A stretch of 16,853 bases of DNA from an uncultured Prevotella sp. (GCA_937880835.1 CALGRN010000329.1:1-16853), one strand, 5' to 3'. Shown: positions 8,188 to 14,426, counted from the first letter of the stretch. Program-made: numbers and translations. The notes: a model not told the origin generated them from the letters alone.

Positions 8188-8910
8188 ATGAAAGAAGAAA
8201 ATAAAGAAAAGATACGTTTACTCATTGTAGAAGACGATGAAAACCTTCGTTTTTTGGAAAAAACAGAGTTGGAAGAGATTATAGGTGGTTACGAAGTTTT
8301 TACTGCATCCAATGGAAAGGAAGGGCTTGAAATGTGGATAAGCTGCCGTCCCGATATTGTTGTGGCAGACATAGACATGCCCGTAATGGACGGATTTGAC
8401 ATGGTTGAACAAATTAGAAGGAAAGATCCTGTGTGCCTTATACTGTTCACATCTGCGCTTACATCGCCGAAAGACATTAAAGCCGGTTATCGTCTTGGAG
8501 CGGACAACTATATAAAGAAACCTTTCATGCCCGAAGAACTCGATGCCCACATACGTGCAATGATGCGTTTGCGAAATACAATGCCGGCATCAAAACAGGA
8601 ATATTCCATATCAATAGGTTGCTACGAGCTTATTCCTTCGGAAGCTGTTCTGCTTAATAAGAATGACGGAAGCCGTTGTTCTTTGTCGCTACGTGAGTGT
8701 CAGATACTCGAATTGCTTGCTCAAAACATGGGAAAGGCAGTGGAAAGAAACGTCATACTCGAACGTTATTGGCATAATGTCGATACTCATTTCGCATCGC
8801 GTTCGCTTGATGTTTTCATAAGCAAACTTCGCAAAATGGTTAGCGGCGACCCCAAAGTCGCCATACGGACATTACGCGGAATCGGTCTCCGAATAGAAGT
8901 AACAGACTGA
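8188..8910 (+). CDS. OmpR/PhoB-type DNA-binding response regulator
   Basis: The 240-residue protein has an N-terminal receiver domain (about 9-125) with the acidic pocket E15-D16-D17, phosphoacceptor D61 in V-V-A-D-I-D-M-P-V-M-D-G, T88/S89 in the switch strand (L-F-T-S-A) and the conserved lysine K111 in Y-I-K-K-P-F. A winged-helix trans_reg_C domain follows (about 140-237), with L-S-L-R-E-C-Q-I-L-E-L-L (166-177), S-R-S-L-D-V-F-I-S-K-L-R (204-215) and I-R-T-L-R-G-I-G-L-R (226-235). It would be phosphorylated by the upstream kinase and bind promoter DNA as a dimer. Candidate targets from position are the divergent exported-protein promoter, its own operon and the convergent membrane-protein gene; this is inference. 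Its last 71 bases overlap the 3' end of the gene on the other strand, but the protein end is normal for the family. Confidence 0.95.
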   Translation: MKEENKEKIRLLIVEDDENLRFLEKTELEEIIGGYEVFTASNGKEGLEMWISCRPDIVVADIDMPVMDGFDMVEQIRRKDPVCLILFTSALTSPKDIKAGYRLGADNYIKKPFMPEELDAHIRAMMRLRNTMPASKQEYSISIGCYELIPSEAVLLNKNDGSRCSLSLRECQILELLAQNMGKAVERNVILERYWHNVDTHFASRSLDVFISKLRKMVSGDPKVAIRTLRGIGLRIEVTD

Positions 8911-9628
8911 CGGGAAGCAGCGCAAACGCTATTACCATCATCAGAAACGACGGCTGATAACCTGCAAAAATTATAAGCATGAAGTCTGTTATTATCAGAG
9001 CCGTTGCTCCCGGCAGTATAGTGTTTGTCCTTGCAAATACATATCCTATCACAGAATAGGTGGCAACGCCGGTCAGGAATATGGACCACAATGACAAACC
9101 GCCTGCAAAATCGCTTAAAGACAACACTGTTGCCCAACACAGAATGACAACTCCGCGATGCGAATAAGATGCAAGCAATTCTTTCAGAATACCGCCTACG
9201 AACACTAATTGCGTTACCATATACATAATTATATATAAGGTAAGCGTGGTTACAGGCATATTGCGAAATGTGAGAAGCATAATCTGATCGTCCGCTTCAT
9301 AGTGCGGTGTAAGATTATAATAGCCGTAACCGATAACGTTCAGGCATAGCAATACAAGTGTGGAGAATACACTTGTGCGTACAAGACCGCCGTAAGAAAG
9401 ACTTCCTTTACCTAAATCTACCATTCGGAAGTGCGAGAATGTCCAGACAGTGGCTATCATCCATAGCACTGATGTCAACAATACCGTAACCACAGTCAGC
9501 TCACTGTGAGACATACCGGTAGCACTAAGCATATTGTCGAAGAACAAACCTGCTGCAAGCAGGGCTAACAATATGAATATCAGAGTTATGCCCGAGAACA
9601 ACAATAGATATATAAGAGCTTTTTTCAT
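8840..9628 (-). CDS. Polytopic inner-membrane protein, possibly degenerate CPBP-type
   Basis: The 262-residue product is strongly hydrophobic, with about seven or eight predicted helices (for example 4-30, 43-64, 84-104, 126-148, 157-172, 178-198, 203-221, 226-247) and a basic C-terminus (W-R-L-W-G-R-R). The ATG at 9628 gives a normal K-K-positive start; a TTG at 9637 would add three residues and is less likely. The segment G-G-I-L-K-E-L-L-A-S-Y (145-155), then V-L-S-L-S-D-F-A-G-G (168-177) and T-I-L-P-G-A-T-A-L-I (203-212) recall the spacing of the three motifs of CPBP (CAAX-protease/bacteriocin-processing) proteins, but the catalytic Glu pair and His residues are absent. The family call is tentative; a plain uncharacterised membrane protein is equally safe. 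It overlaps the convergent response-regulator gene by 71 bp and has its own promoter. Confidence 0.75.
   Translation of the reverse strand: MKKALIYLLLFSGITLIFILLALLAAGLFFDNMLSATGMSHSELTVVTVLLTSVLWMIATVWTFSHFRMVDLGKGSLSYGGLVRTSVFSTLVLLCLNVIGYGYYNLTPHYEADDQIMLLTFRNMPVTTLTLYIIMYMVTQLVFVGGILKELLASYSHRGVVILCWATVLSLSDFAGGLSLWSIFLTGVATYSVIGYVFARTNTILPGATALIITDFMLIIFAGYQPSFLMMVIAFALLPVSLLLLFGDRFRVMSVWRLWGRR
8845..8862. other. GC-rich hairpin inside the convergent gene overlap
   Basis: GGCGAC (8845-8850) and GTCGCC (8857-8862) form a 6-bp GC-rich stem with the loop CCCAAA. It lies within the 71-bp overlap, just before the minus-strand stop codon. No T run follows directly on either strand, so its role as a terminator is weak; it may simply reflect codon constraints. 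Confidence 0.35.
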
Positions 9629-9654
9629 TCTATTCAACGTTTCTGTACAATGTG

Positions 9655-9662
9655 CAAAATTA
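9655..9662 (-). promoter_or_regulatory. Bacteroidetes -7 promoter box for the membrane-protein gene
   Basis: On the minus strand 9662-9655 reads TAATTTTG, matching TAnnTTTG. Transcription would begin near 9648, leaving about 20 nt before the ATG at 9628 and only about 11 nt before the TTG at 9637, which favours the ATG start. No clear -33 TTTG is seen. Confidence 0.5.
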
Positions 9663-10323
9663 AGTATTTTATTTCATTTAGAAATACTGCCAACGTTATT
9701 TTTACCTTAAAGTTTTTATCTTCATCTGCCGATTATTTTTAATGCATAGGTTTATTTGTTTTTTATTTATTAAAACATAAATATCGTTCTATTGAAACTT
9801 CTTATATCATAACATAGGCAGCATGACGCTTTATGTCAAATGAAACAATCATGCCGTCGGCACGCATACAATAATGCTTACGACTGTTTCATACAGCCGT
9901 TATGCATCGTGAAACAGTTGATGTATTAGTATTACGTATATCTTATATTCTTCCATTTGTTTTATTTCCTGATTTCAAAAGTTATTGTCTTGCACGCTGA
10001 AAGCTATTGTTTTGAATCGCAAAAGTTATCCTTTTAGGATGCAAAAGGATAACTTTTGCAGTGCATTTTGCAACATATTGATTTACAAGATGTTATAAAC
10101 AGCATTCCGAAAACGATTTTTTATATTCGGCATATATGCCATTCTGCCTTATTGAACAATAGTTGCTGTGGGATAATCGAAGCATGGGTTTTAACAAATG
10201 ATATGCGTACTTGACAACGTTCATACAAAAAATGAAGCATGCTAGAAATACTTTTCTTATTGCAAAAGCATTAAAATTCCGATATTTTTTCAGATAAAAG
10301 CAAAATATTTCAAAAACTTATGC
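9663..10323. other. Long divergent intergenic region between the membrane-protein gene and glsA
   Basis: No credible gene was found in this AT-rich stretch. Besides repeat element A (9973-10074), it contains an inverted repeat ACTGTTTCA (9883-9891) / TGAAACAGT (9910-9918) with an 18-nt loop, and a 12-bp perfect palindrome GGCATATATGCC (10129-10140). Either could be a protein-binding site; nothing in the sequence says for what. Confidence 0.5.
9973..10074. repeat. Intergenic repeat element A (four CAAAAG-type units with a 17-bp hairpin)
   Basis: Seen: units related to CAAAAGYTATYSTTTTG occur in a row. CAAAAGTTATTGTCTTG starts at 9976, GAAAGCTATTGTTTTG at 9999, and the third and fourth units form a perfect hairpin: GCAAAAGTTATCCTTTT (10019-10035) pairs with AAAAGGATAACTTTTGC (10043-10059) over a 7-nt loop. 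The first two units are direct, the last is inverted. The right side TTTTGCAACATATTG (10066-10080) and onwards to 10091 resembles the right flank of element B (15 of 21 positions from GCAAC). It contains no reading frame. It is probably a member of a dispersed palindromic repeat family of this genome; the family name and copy number cannot be told from here. Confidence 0.8.
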
Positions 10324-10331
10324 TATTTTTG
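10324..10331 (+). promoter_or_regulatory. Bacteroidetes -7 promoter box for glsA-glsB
   Basis: TATTTTTG matches TAnnTTTG and lies 22 nt before the ATG at 10354; transcription would begin near 10338. A clear -33 TTTG at the usual 19-21 nt distance is lacking. Confidence 0.5.
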
Positions 10332-10353
10332 CATACAGTTAGTTTCAAGGCAA

Positions 10354-11181
10354 ATGAGCGAATTAAAAGAGAAGACTATCGACATTGACAAAATACTGAA
10401 AGGCAAAATGGGAGAAAAGACGAGATATGTTCCGTCCTTTCTCACTAATTGGCTGAAACACATAATACATCAGGAAGAGGTCAACGGCTTTCTTTGGGAC
10501 AACCGAAACAAAGAAGGTGTGGAATGGCTTGAAAGCTGTATGAAATACCTTGATATAACTCTTGATTTGAAAGGAAGCGAAAATCTGCCTCCGAAAGATG
10601 ACGGAAAACTTTATACATTCGTGTCAAATCATCCGCTCGGAGGTATCGACGGGGTAGCGTTGGGAGCAATAATAGGCAGACACTACAACGGAAAAATAAA
10701 ATATTTGGTTAATGATTTGCTTATGAATCTGCCCGGTCTTGCACCCCTTTGCATACCTATAAACAAGACAGGAAGCAAAGGTCGCAACTTTCCTGCAATG
10801 GTAGAGGCTTGTTTCAACAGCGAAAATCACGTGATAATGTTTCCCGCCGGACTCTGTTCAAGAAAGGTTAACGGAAGCATAAACGATTTGGAATGGAAGA
10901 AAACATTCATAACAAAAAGCATCGAAACGCATCGTGATATAATACCGATACACTTCGGAGGACAAAACTCGGAGTTCTTCTACCGCCTTGCCAATATATG
11001 CAAAACACTCAATATCAAATTCAACATAGCAATGCTTTTCCTCGTTGACGAGATGTACAAGAACGTCCATAAGACATTCAGGATATCCTTCGGAAAGCCG
11101 ATAGCATGGCAGACATTGGACAAGAGCAGAACGCATACCGAGTGGGCGAAATACGTAAGGGACAGAGTGTACGAACTTTAA
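10354..11181 (+). CDS. glsA: Lipid O-acyltransferase (glycine/amino-acid lipid synthesis, GlsA-like)
   Basis: The 275-residue protein belongs to the PlsC/LPLAT acyltransferase superfamily. The catalytic block is S-N-H-P-L-G-G-I-D-G (91-100) with H93 as the expected base, and the acceptor-pocket block is V-I-M-F-P-A-G-L-C-S-R (160-170). A third conserved stretch is P-I-H-F-G-G-Q-N-S (198-206). In Bacteroides thetaiotaomicron the paired genes glsB and glsA make N-acyl glycine and then the di-acylated glycine lipid; GlsA adds the second, ester-linked acyl chain to the hydroxyl of the first. Here the gene sits 38 nt before a GlsB-like N-acyltransferase, which strongly supports the role. It would work at the inner face of the cytoplasmic membrane using acyl-ACP. 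Odd points: the spacing is HX5D rather than HX4D, and FPEG is replaced by FPAG. A related amino-acid lipid (for example ornithine lipid) is an alternative product. Confidence 0.85.
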   Translation: MSELKEKTIDIDKILKGKMGEKTRYVPSFLTNWLKHIIHQEEVNGFLWDNRNKEGVEWLESCMKYLDITLDLKGSENLPPKDDGKLYTFVSNHPLGGIDGVALGAIIGRHYNGKIKYLVNDLLMNLPGLAPLCIPINKTGSKGRNFPAMVEACFNSENHVIMFPAGLCSRKVNGSINDLEWKKTFITKSIETHRDIIPIHFGGQNSEFFYRLANICKTLNIKFNIAMLFLVDEMYKNVHKTFRISFGKPIAWQTLDKSRTHTEWAKYVRDRVYEL

Positions 11182-11219
11182 ACCGAACATACAATAAGGC
11201 AAACCAAAGTTTTTGACAG

Positions 11220-12218
11220 ATGGAACAAGAAACAATTAAACCAATCAGCGTAGAGTTGCTTAAAAGTGAACTCACAAGAGACAAGCAACTGCGTATGACT
11301 AACAAAAGTCATAACGAGATATACATCATCACTGCGCACAATTCACCTAATGTCATGAACGAGATTGGGCGTCTTCGTGAGATTGCATTCCGCAACGCCG
11401 GAGGCGGAACAGGAAAGCCTCTTGACATCGATGAGTTTGATACTTGCGAGAATTGCTATAAACAACTCATTGTATGGAATCCCGAAGCAGAAGAGATTAT
11501 CGGCGGTTACAGATATCTGTTGGGCAACGAATGGGATCTTGATGAATGCGGACAACCTAAGCTTGCAACGTCTCATATGTTCCATTTCTCTGATAAATTC
11601 CTGAAAGATTACATGCCTTACACGGTAGAATTGGGACGCTCTTTCGTTGCTTTGGAATATCAGAACGCACGTAAGAACAACAAAAGCATCTTCGCACTGG
11701 ACAATCTTTGGGACGGACTCGGTGCACTTACGGTTATCAATCCCGGTCTTAAATACTTCTTCGGGAAGATGACTATGTATCCGTCTTACATCAGACGAGG
11801 ACGCGATATGATTTTGTATTTCCTGAAAAAACATTTCGACGACAGGGATAAACTTATCGTCCCGATGAATCCGTTGAAGATAGAAACCGACGAAAAAGAA
11901 CTGCAACAGCTCTTCTGCAAGGATGATTTCAAGGAAGATTATCGCATACTCAACAGAGAGATAAGGCAGCTGGGATATAACATTCCGCCGCTTGTGAACG
12001 CATACATGGGATTGAGTCCGACGATGAAACTGTTCGGAACGGCTATAAACGACGGCTTCGGCGAGGTGGAAGAGACTGGAATTCTTATTGCCGTTGACGA
12101 GATATTGGAGGAGAAACGCGTGCGTCATATCGACAGTTTCATAAAAGAACATCCCGAAGCTCTTAAAATAACAAGCGGAGCAAACAAAGTTATTTACAAG
12201 GAAAAAGATAATGTCTGA
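11220..12218 (+). CDS. glsB: Lipid N-acyltransferase (GNAT-like, GlsB-like)
   Basis: The 332-residue protein matches the OlsB/hemolysin-type GNAT family (Acetyltransf_5-like) in its N-terminal two thirds. Visible marks are L-R-E-I-A-F-R-N-A-G-G-G-T-G (52-65), I-I-G-G-Y-R-Y-L-L-G (93-102) for the acetyltransferase core, and Y-T-V-E-L-G-R-S-F-V (134-143), the family's E-L-x-R-x-x-V signature. The rest (about 185-332) is a Bacteroidetes-type extension with Y-P-S-Y-I-R-R-G-R-D (187-196). The established GlsB reaction joins a 3-hydroxy fatty acid from acyl-ACP to the amino group of glycine, giving the substrate for GlsA. It lies 38 nt after glsA with no promoter between, so the two are surely one operon. 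The cytoplasmic-membrane location and glycine as the amino acid are inferred from the Bacteroides pair. Confidence 0.87.
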   Translation: MEQETIKPISVELLKSELTRDKQLRMTNKSHNEIYIITAHNSPNVMNEIGRLREIAFRNAGGGTGKPLDIDEFDTCENCYKQLIVWNPEAEEIIGGYRYLLGNEWDLDECGQPKLATSHMFHFSDKFLKDYMPYTVELGRSFVALEYQNARKNNKSIFALDNLWDGLGALTVINPGLKYFFGKMTMYPSYIRRGRDMILYFLKKHFDDRDKLIVPMNPLKIETDEKELQQLFCKDDFKEDYRILNREIRQLGYNIPPLVNAYMGLSPTMKLFGTAINDGFGEVEETGILIAVDEILEEKRVRHIDSFIKEHPEALKITSGANKVIYKEKDNV

Positions 12219-12245
12219 TTTTCCTTTTCATACATAAAAGACATA

Positions 12246-12332
12246 CGGCGTTGCGTAAATCGCATTAAAAAGAAGTAGAAAACCTCGTTCAGAGAGGTGC
12301 AAAGGTGCATTGATTACGCAGTTCTGCCGCCG
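12246..12332. other. Structured intergenic sequence (nested stems) downstream of glsB
   Basis: Seen: CGGCG (12246-12250) can pair with CGCCG (12328-12332); TGCGTAA (12252-12258) with TTACGCA (12314-12320), extending with bulges through GCA (12262) and TGC near 12306; and ACCTC (12282-12286) with GAGGT (12294-12298) as an apical hairpin. This nested, bulged fold could be a small RNA, a 3'-UTR structure of glsAB or a leader of the esterase transcript. No known RNA family was recognised. Confidence 0.4.
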
Positions 12333-12333
12333 C

Positions 12334-12373
12334 TTCATAATACGTAAGAATGAACAGTAACACGTATTATGAA
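12334..12373 (+). terminator. Likely terminator hairpin after glsB
   Basis: TTCATAATACGT (12334-12345) and ACGTATTATGAA (12362-12373) form a 12-bp perfect stem with a 16-nt loop. A T-rich stretch follows, but only about ten bases later (12384 onwards), so it is an imperfect intrinsic terminator. It lies before the esterase promoter and would separate the two transcription units. Confidence 0.5.
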
Positions 12374-12443
12374 CCGATGATTAAACTTTATTTATTTTTC
12401 AAATAATAATACAAAACAGATAAGCGGAATGGAAATATGTTCC

Positions 12444-12451
12444 TAAATTTG
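12444..12451 (+). promoter_or_regulatory. Bacteroidetes -7 promoter box for the esterase gene
   Basis: TAAATTTG matches TAnnTTTG and is followed by GC, as in strong Bacteroides promoters. It ends 21 nt before the ATG at 12473; the leader would be very A-rich (GAAAAAGAAAAATAA), typical of Bacteroidetes translation starts. Confidence 0.55.
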
Positions 12452-12472
12452 CACGCAGAAAAAGAAAAATAA

Positions 12473-13744
12473 ATGAGAAGACTTATCATAATCATACTTT
12501 CGGTTGTCGCAATCTCTGCAAATGCGCAACGTGGTTCATCGCTGAAAGACCTCAACAAGCATAAAGAAGGATGGGTAGGAACATGGGCTACCGCTCCGCA
12601 AGTGCCGCAAGGAAACTTCATGCCTTACAACAACGATATGTCAAACCGTTCGGTGCGCCAGATTGTGAAAGTGTCGATAGGGGGCGATATAATAAGGTTG
12701 CAGATATCGAACGAGATGAGCAAAGAACCGCTCGAAATAAAATCAATTTACATTGCAACTGCAAAAGACTCGTTTCATATAGACGGCAAGACTGCAAAAT
12801 ATCTCAACTTTTCCGGTAAAAGGGCTGTAAGCATCGCTCCCGGAAAGGCTGTTTTCTCCGATGCGTTGAGGTTTCGACTGTCGTCTTTGCAAAGTCTGGC
12901 TATAACGATAAACTATCTGAAAGCTCCGAAGAAACCTACCGTACACATGGGTTCGCGCACAACAAGCTACATTATGCGAGGTTCGACATCGCCCGGAACA
13001 GATTTCAAGACCTCATTCAGAGATGATCACTGGTTCAATATATCCGCAATAGATGTATATGACAAACAGTCTGAAAGCATAGCAATATTGGGAAACTCTA
13101 TCACAGACGGCAAAAACAGCACCACTAATCGGCAAAACCGATGGCCCGATATTATGTCGGACGAGCTTAATAACGCTCTCGCAAACATCAATTCAGATGC
13201 AGTAAAGAACGGAAAAACAACGCAAAACAACTCTGAAAATCAACAATCTTTCGGCATTCTCAATCTCGGAATAGGTGCAAACTGCGTGCTTTCCACATAC
13301 ATAGGAATGCCCGGCATAGAGCGTTTCGACAGAGATATTCTTGCGCAAAGAGGTATTAAACACATCATTATCTTTGAAGGCATAAACGATTTGGGACGAA
13401 GCAAGGACGCAACAGCCACTGCATTGCAGCTGATAGAGGCTTACAGAAACTTCATAAGCAAGGCGCATGCAAGGAAGATAAAGATATACGGGGCAACGAT
13501 AATGCCGATGAAGCACAGCGGTTATTACAGTGCAAACCACGAAAAAGGCAGACAAATGGTAAACGAATGGATAAGAACGAGCGGCGAGTTTGACGGAGTT
13601 ATAGACTTCGACGAGTTTATGCGCGACCCGTTCGACAAAGAATCGCTGCGCCCTTCATGGCAAAGCGACTGGCTTCACCCTAACCCCGAAGGCTACAAAC
13701 AAATGGGGGAATATGCCGCAAAGAGATTTTTGGAAATGAAATGA
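12473..13744 (+). CDS. Secreted SGNH/GDSL esterase, XynE-like
   Basis: The 423-residue protein has a signal peptide (MRRLIIIILSVVAISANA, cleavage near residue 18), an N-terminal beta domain (about 33-190) beginning G-W-V-G-T-W-A-T-A-P-Q, and an SGNH hydrolase domain (about 200-420). All four blocks are present: I-L-G-N-S-I-T-D-G (205-213) with nucleophile S209, N-L-G-I-G-A-N (264-270), F-E-G-I-N-D-L-G (301-308) with N305, and D-W-L-H-P-N (399-404) with D399 and H402. Conserved stretches N-R-W-P-D-I (222-227), R-F-D-R-D-I-L-A-Q (284-292) and N-E-W-I-R-T-S-G (364-371) place it in the subgroup named after Prevotella XynE, putative aryl- or acetyl-esterases linked to plant-polysaccharide use. An Asn-rich insert at about 237-260 is unusual. 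The substrate is not known; removal of acetyl groups from xylan-type glycans, or lipid hydrolysis given the glsAB neighbours, are possibilities. Confidence 0.93.
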   Translation: MRRLIIIILSVVAISANAQRGSSLKDLNKHKEGWVGTWATAPQVPQGNFMPYNNDMSNRSVRQIVKVSIGGDIIRLQISNEMSKEPLEIKSIYIATAKDSFHIDGKTAKYLNFSGKRAVSIAPGKAVFSDALRFRLSSLQSLAITINYLKAPKKPTVHMGSRTTSYIMRGSTSPGTDFKTSFRDDHWFNISAIDVYDKQSESIAILGNSITDGKNSTTNRQNRWPDIMSDELNNALANINSDAVKNGKTTQNNSENQQSFGILNLGIGANCVLSTYIGMPGIERFDRDILAQRGIKHIIIFEGINDLGRSKDATATALQLIEAYRNFISKAHARKIKIYGATIMPMKHSGYYSANHEKGRQMVNEWIRTSGEFDGVIDFDEFMRDPFDKESLRPSWQSDWLHPNPEGYKQMGEYAAKRFLEMK

Positions 13745-13906
13745 CAACCTTTCCGAAATGCAGGAAAAGCGTAACTCCTACTTATTAAATTTGAAACAAT
13801 GCAGCTTTTATATGCCGCCAGCTCTACGTTTTCGGCGTGTTTGAATATTTTGTACAACGCTGCAACATACATAATCGATGCAAACAAGACCGCAATTTGT
13901 ATCGTC
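13745..13906. other. Intergenic stretch after the esterase, no gene seen
   Basis: AT-rich DNA with no convincing terminator and no credible gene. A short reading frame starting at 13799 runs straight through repeat element B and is not believable as a gene. Confidence 0.5.
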
Positions 13907-14049
13907 TTGAAAATCAAGACATTAAGAAGTACGTTTCAAAAGCTATCCTTTTACATTGCAAAAGTTATTGTTTTGCATGCTGAAAGGATAGCTTTTGCGA
14001 TGCAAAACAATAACTTTTGAAACGTAGTTTGCAACGTCCTGGTTTTCAA
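13907..14049. repeat. Intergenic repeat element B (143 bp, terminal inverted repeats, crossing stems)
   Basis: Seen: the ends are 36-nt imperfect inverted repeats (13907-13942 against 14014-14049, 29 of 36 matching) that begin TTGAAAA and include a perfect 13-bp block TACGTTTCAAAAG (13930-13942 / 14014-14026). Inside lie two perfect stems in crossing order: a, CAAAAGCTATCCTTT (13937-13951), pairs with a' (13983-13997); b, CAAAAGTTATTGTTTTGCAT (13959-13978), pairs with b' (14000-14019). All four units share the consensus CAAAAGYTATYSTTTTG with element A. There is no transposase. The form suits a small non-autonomous repeat (MITE- or REP-like) or a structured RNA. The left tip also forms its own hairpin, GTCTTGA (13904-13910) / TCAAGAC (13914-13920). 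Confidence 0.85.
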
Positions 14050-14394
14050 TACTATTCAAAACTGAAATTCATACAGCTGATTAAGCATGTTGAAATGTCA
14101 TGTAATGTATTCTGCAAACTACAAACAAAGAACTGCCGATATATAAAATCTATCTTATATTAAAACGATTTCATAGGGTCAGCGTTAAACAATTGTAGCA
14201 AACAAGTGTTACATTTCGTTTAAAAATGGATAAATAACGCTTTATACGTATATTAATACGGATGTATTTTGCAATGCAAAGATTGCAAAGAAAGCCATTT
14301 TATTTAATATGAATGTAAAAGATGTTAACGAACGGAAATATAAACTATTTATGTGCGATAAAATCAAATATCCTCGAAAATAAGAAAGTTTTAT
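14050..14394. other. AT-rich intergenic stretch upstream of korA
   Basis: No gene was found. The only structure seen is a tandem 9-mer, TGCAAAGAT (14275-14283) followed by TGCAAAGAA (14284-14292), and a short inverted repeat CGTAT-ATTA-ATACG (14248-14261 region). These lie about 100-140 nt upstream of the korA promoter and could be regulator sites, but that is a guess. Confidence 0.4.
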
Positions 14395-14426
14395 TTTGCC
14401 AGTTCAATAATTATTTATAACCTTTG
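14395..14426 (+). promoter_or_regulatory. Promoter of the korAB operon (-33 TTTG and -7 box)
   Basis: TTTG at 14395-14398 is followed after 19 nt by TAACCTTTG (14418-14426), then C. This fits the Bacteroidetes promoter layout, with one extra base in the -7 box (TAnnnTTTG). Transcription would start near 14433, about 35 nt before the ATG at 14468. It is the only promoter in the window with both elements. Confidence 0.55.

Noticed and set aside
9629..9637. TTG start extending the membrane protein by three residues
   Set aside because: The ATG at 9628 gives a typical positively charged start and a more reasonable distance (about 20 nt) from the predicted transcription start.
9973..10074. A short CRISPR array
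   Set aside because: Units differ in sequence and orientation, spacing is only a few bases, and there are no spacers of constant length or cas genes.
11343..12152. A 269-codon minus-strand reading frame
   Set aside because: It lies wholly inside glsB on the opposite strand; glsB has clear family motifs, while this translation has none.
10354..12218. Reading glsA/glsB as an ornithine-lipid (olsB/olsA) pair
   Set aside because: The general fold fits both, but the organism type and the Bacteroidetes-style extended N-acyltransferase favour the glycine-lipid genes; the product is noted as uncertain rather than excluded.
13799..14020. A 73-codon plus-strand reading frame downstream of the esterase
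   Set aside because: Its second half is translated from repeat element B, it has no promoter or leader of its own, and the product has no recognisable features.
13907..14049. An insertion sequence with terminal inverted repeats
   Set aside because: The element is 143 bp and has no transposase reading frame; at most it is a non-autonomous derivative.
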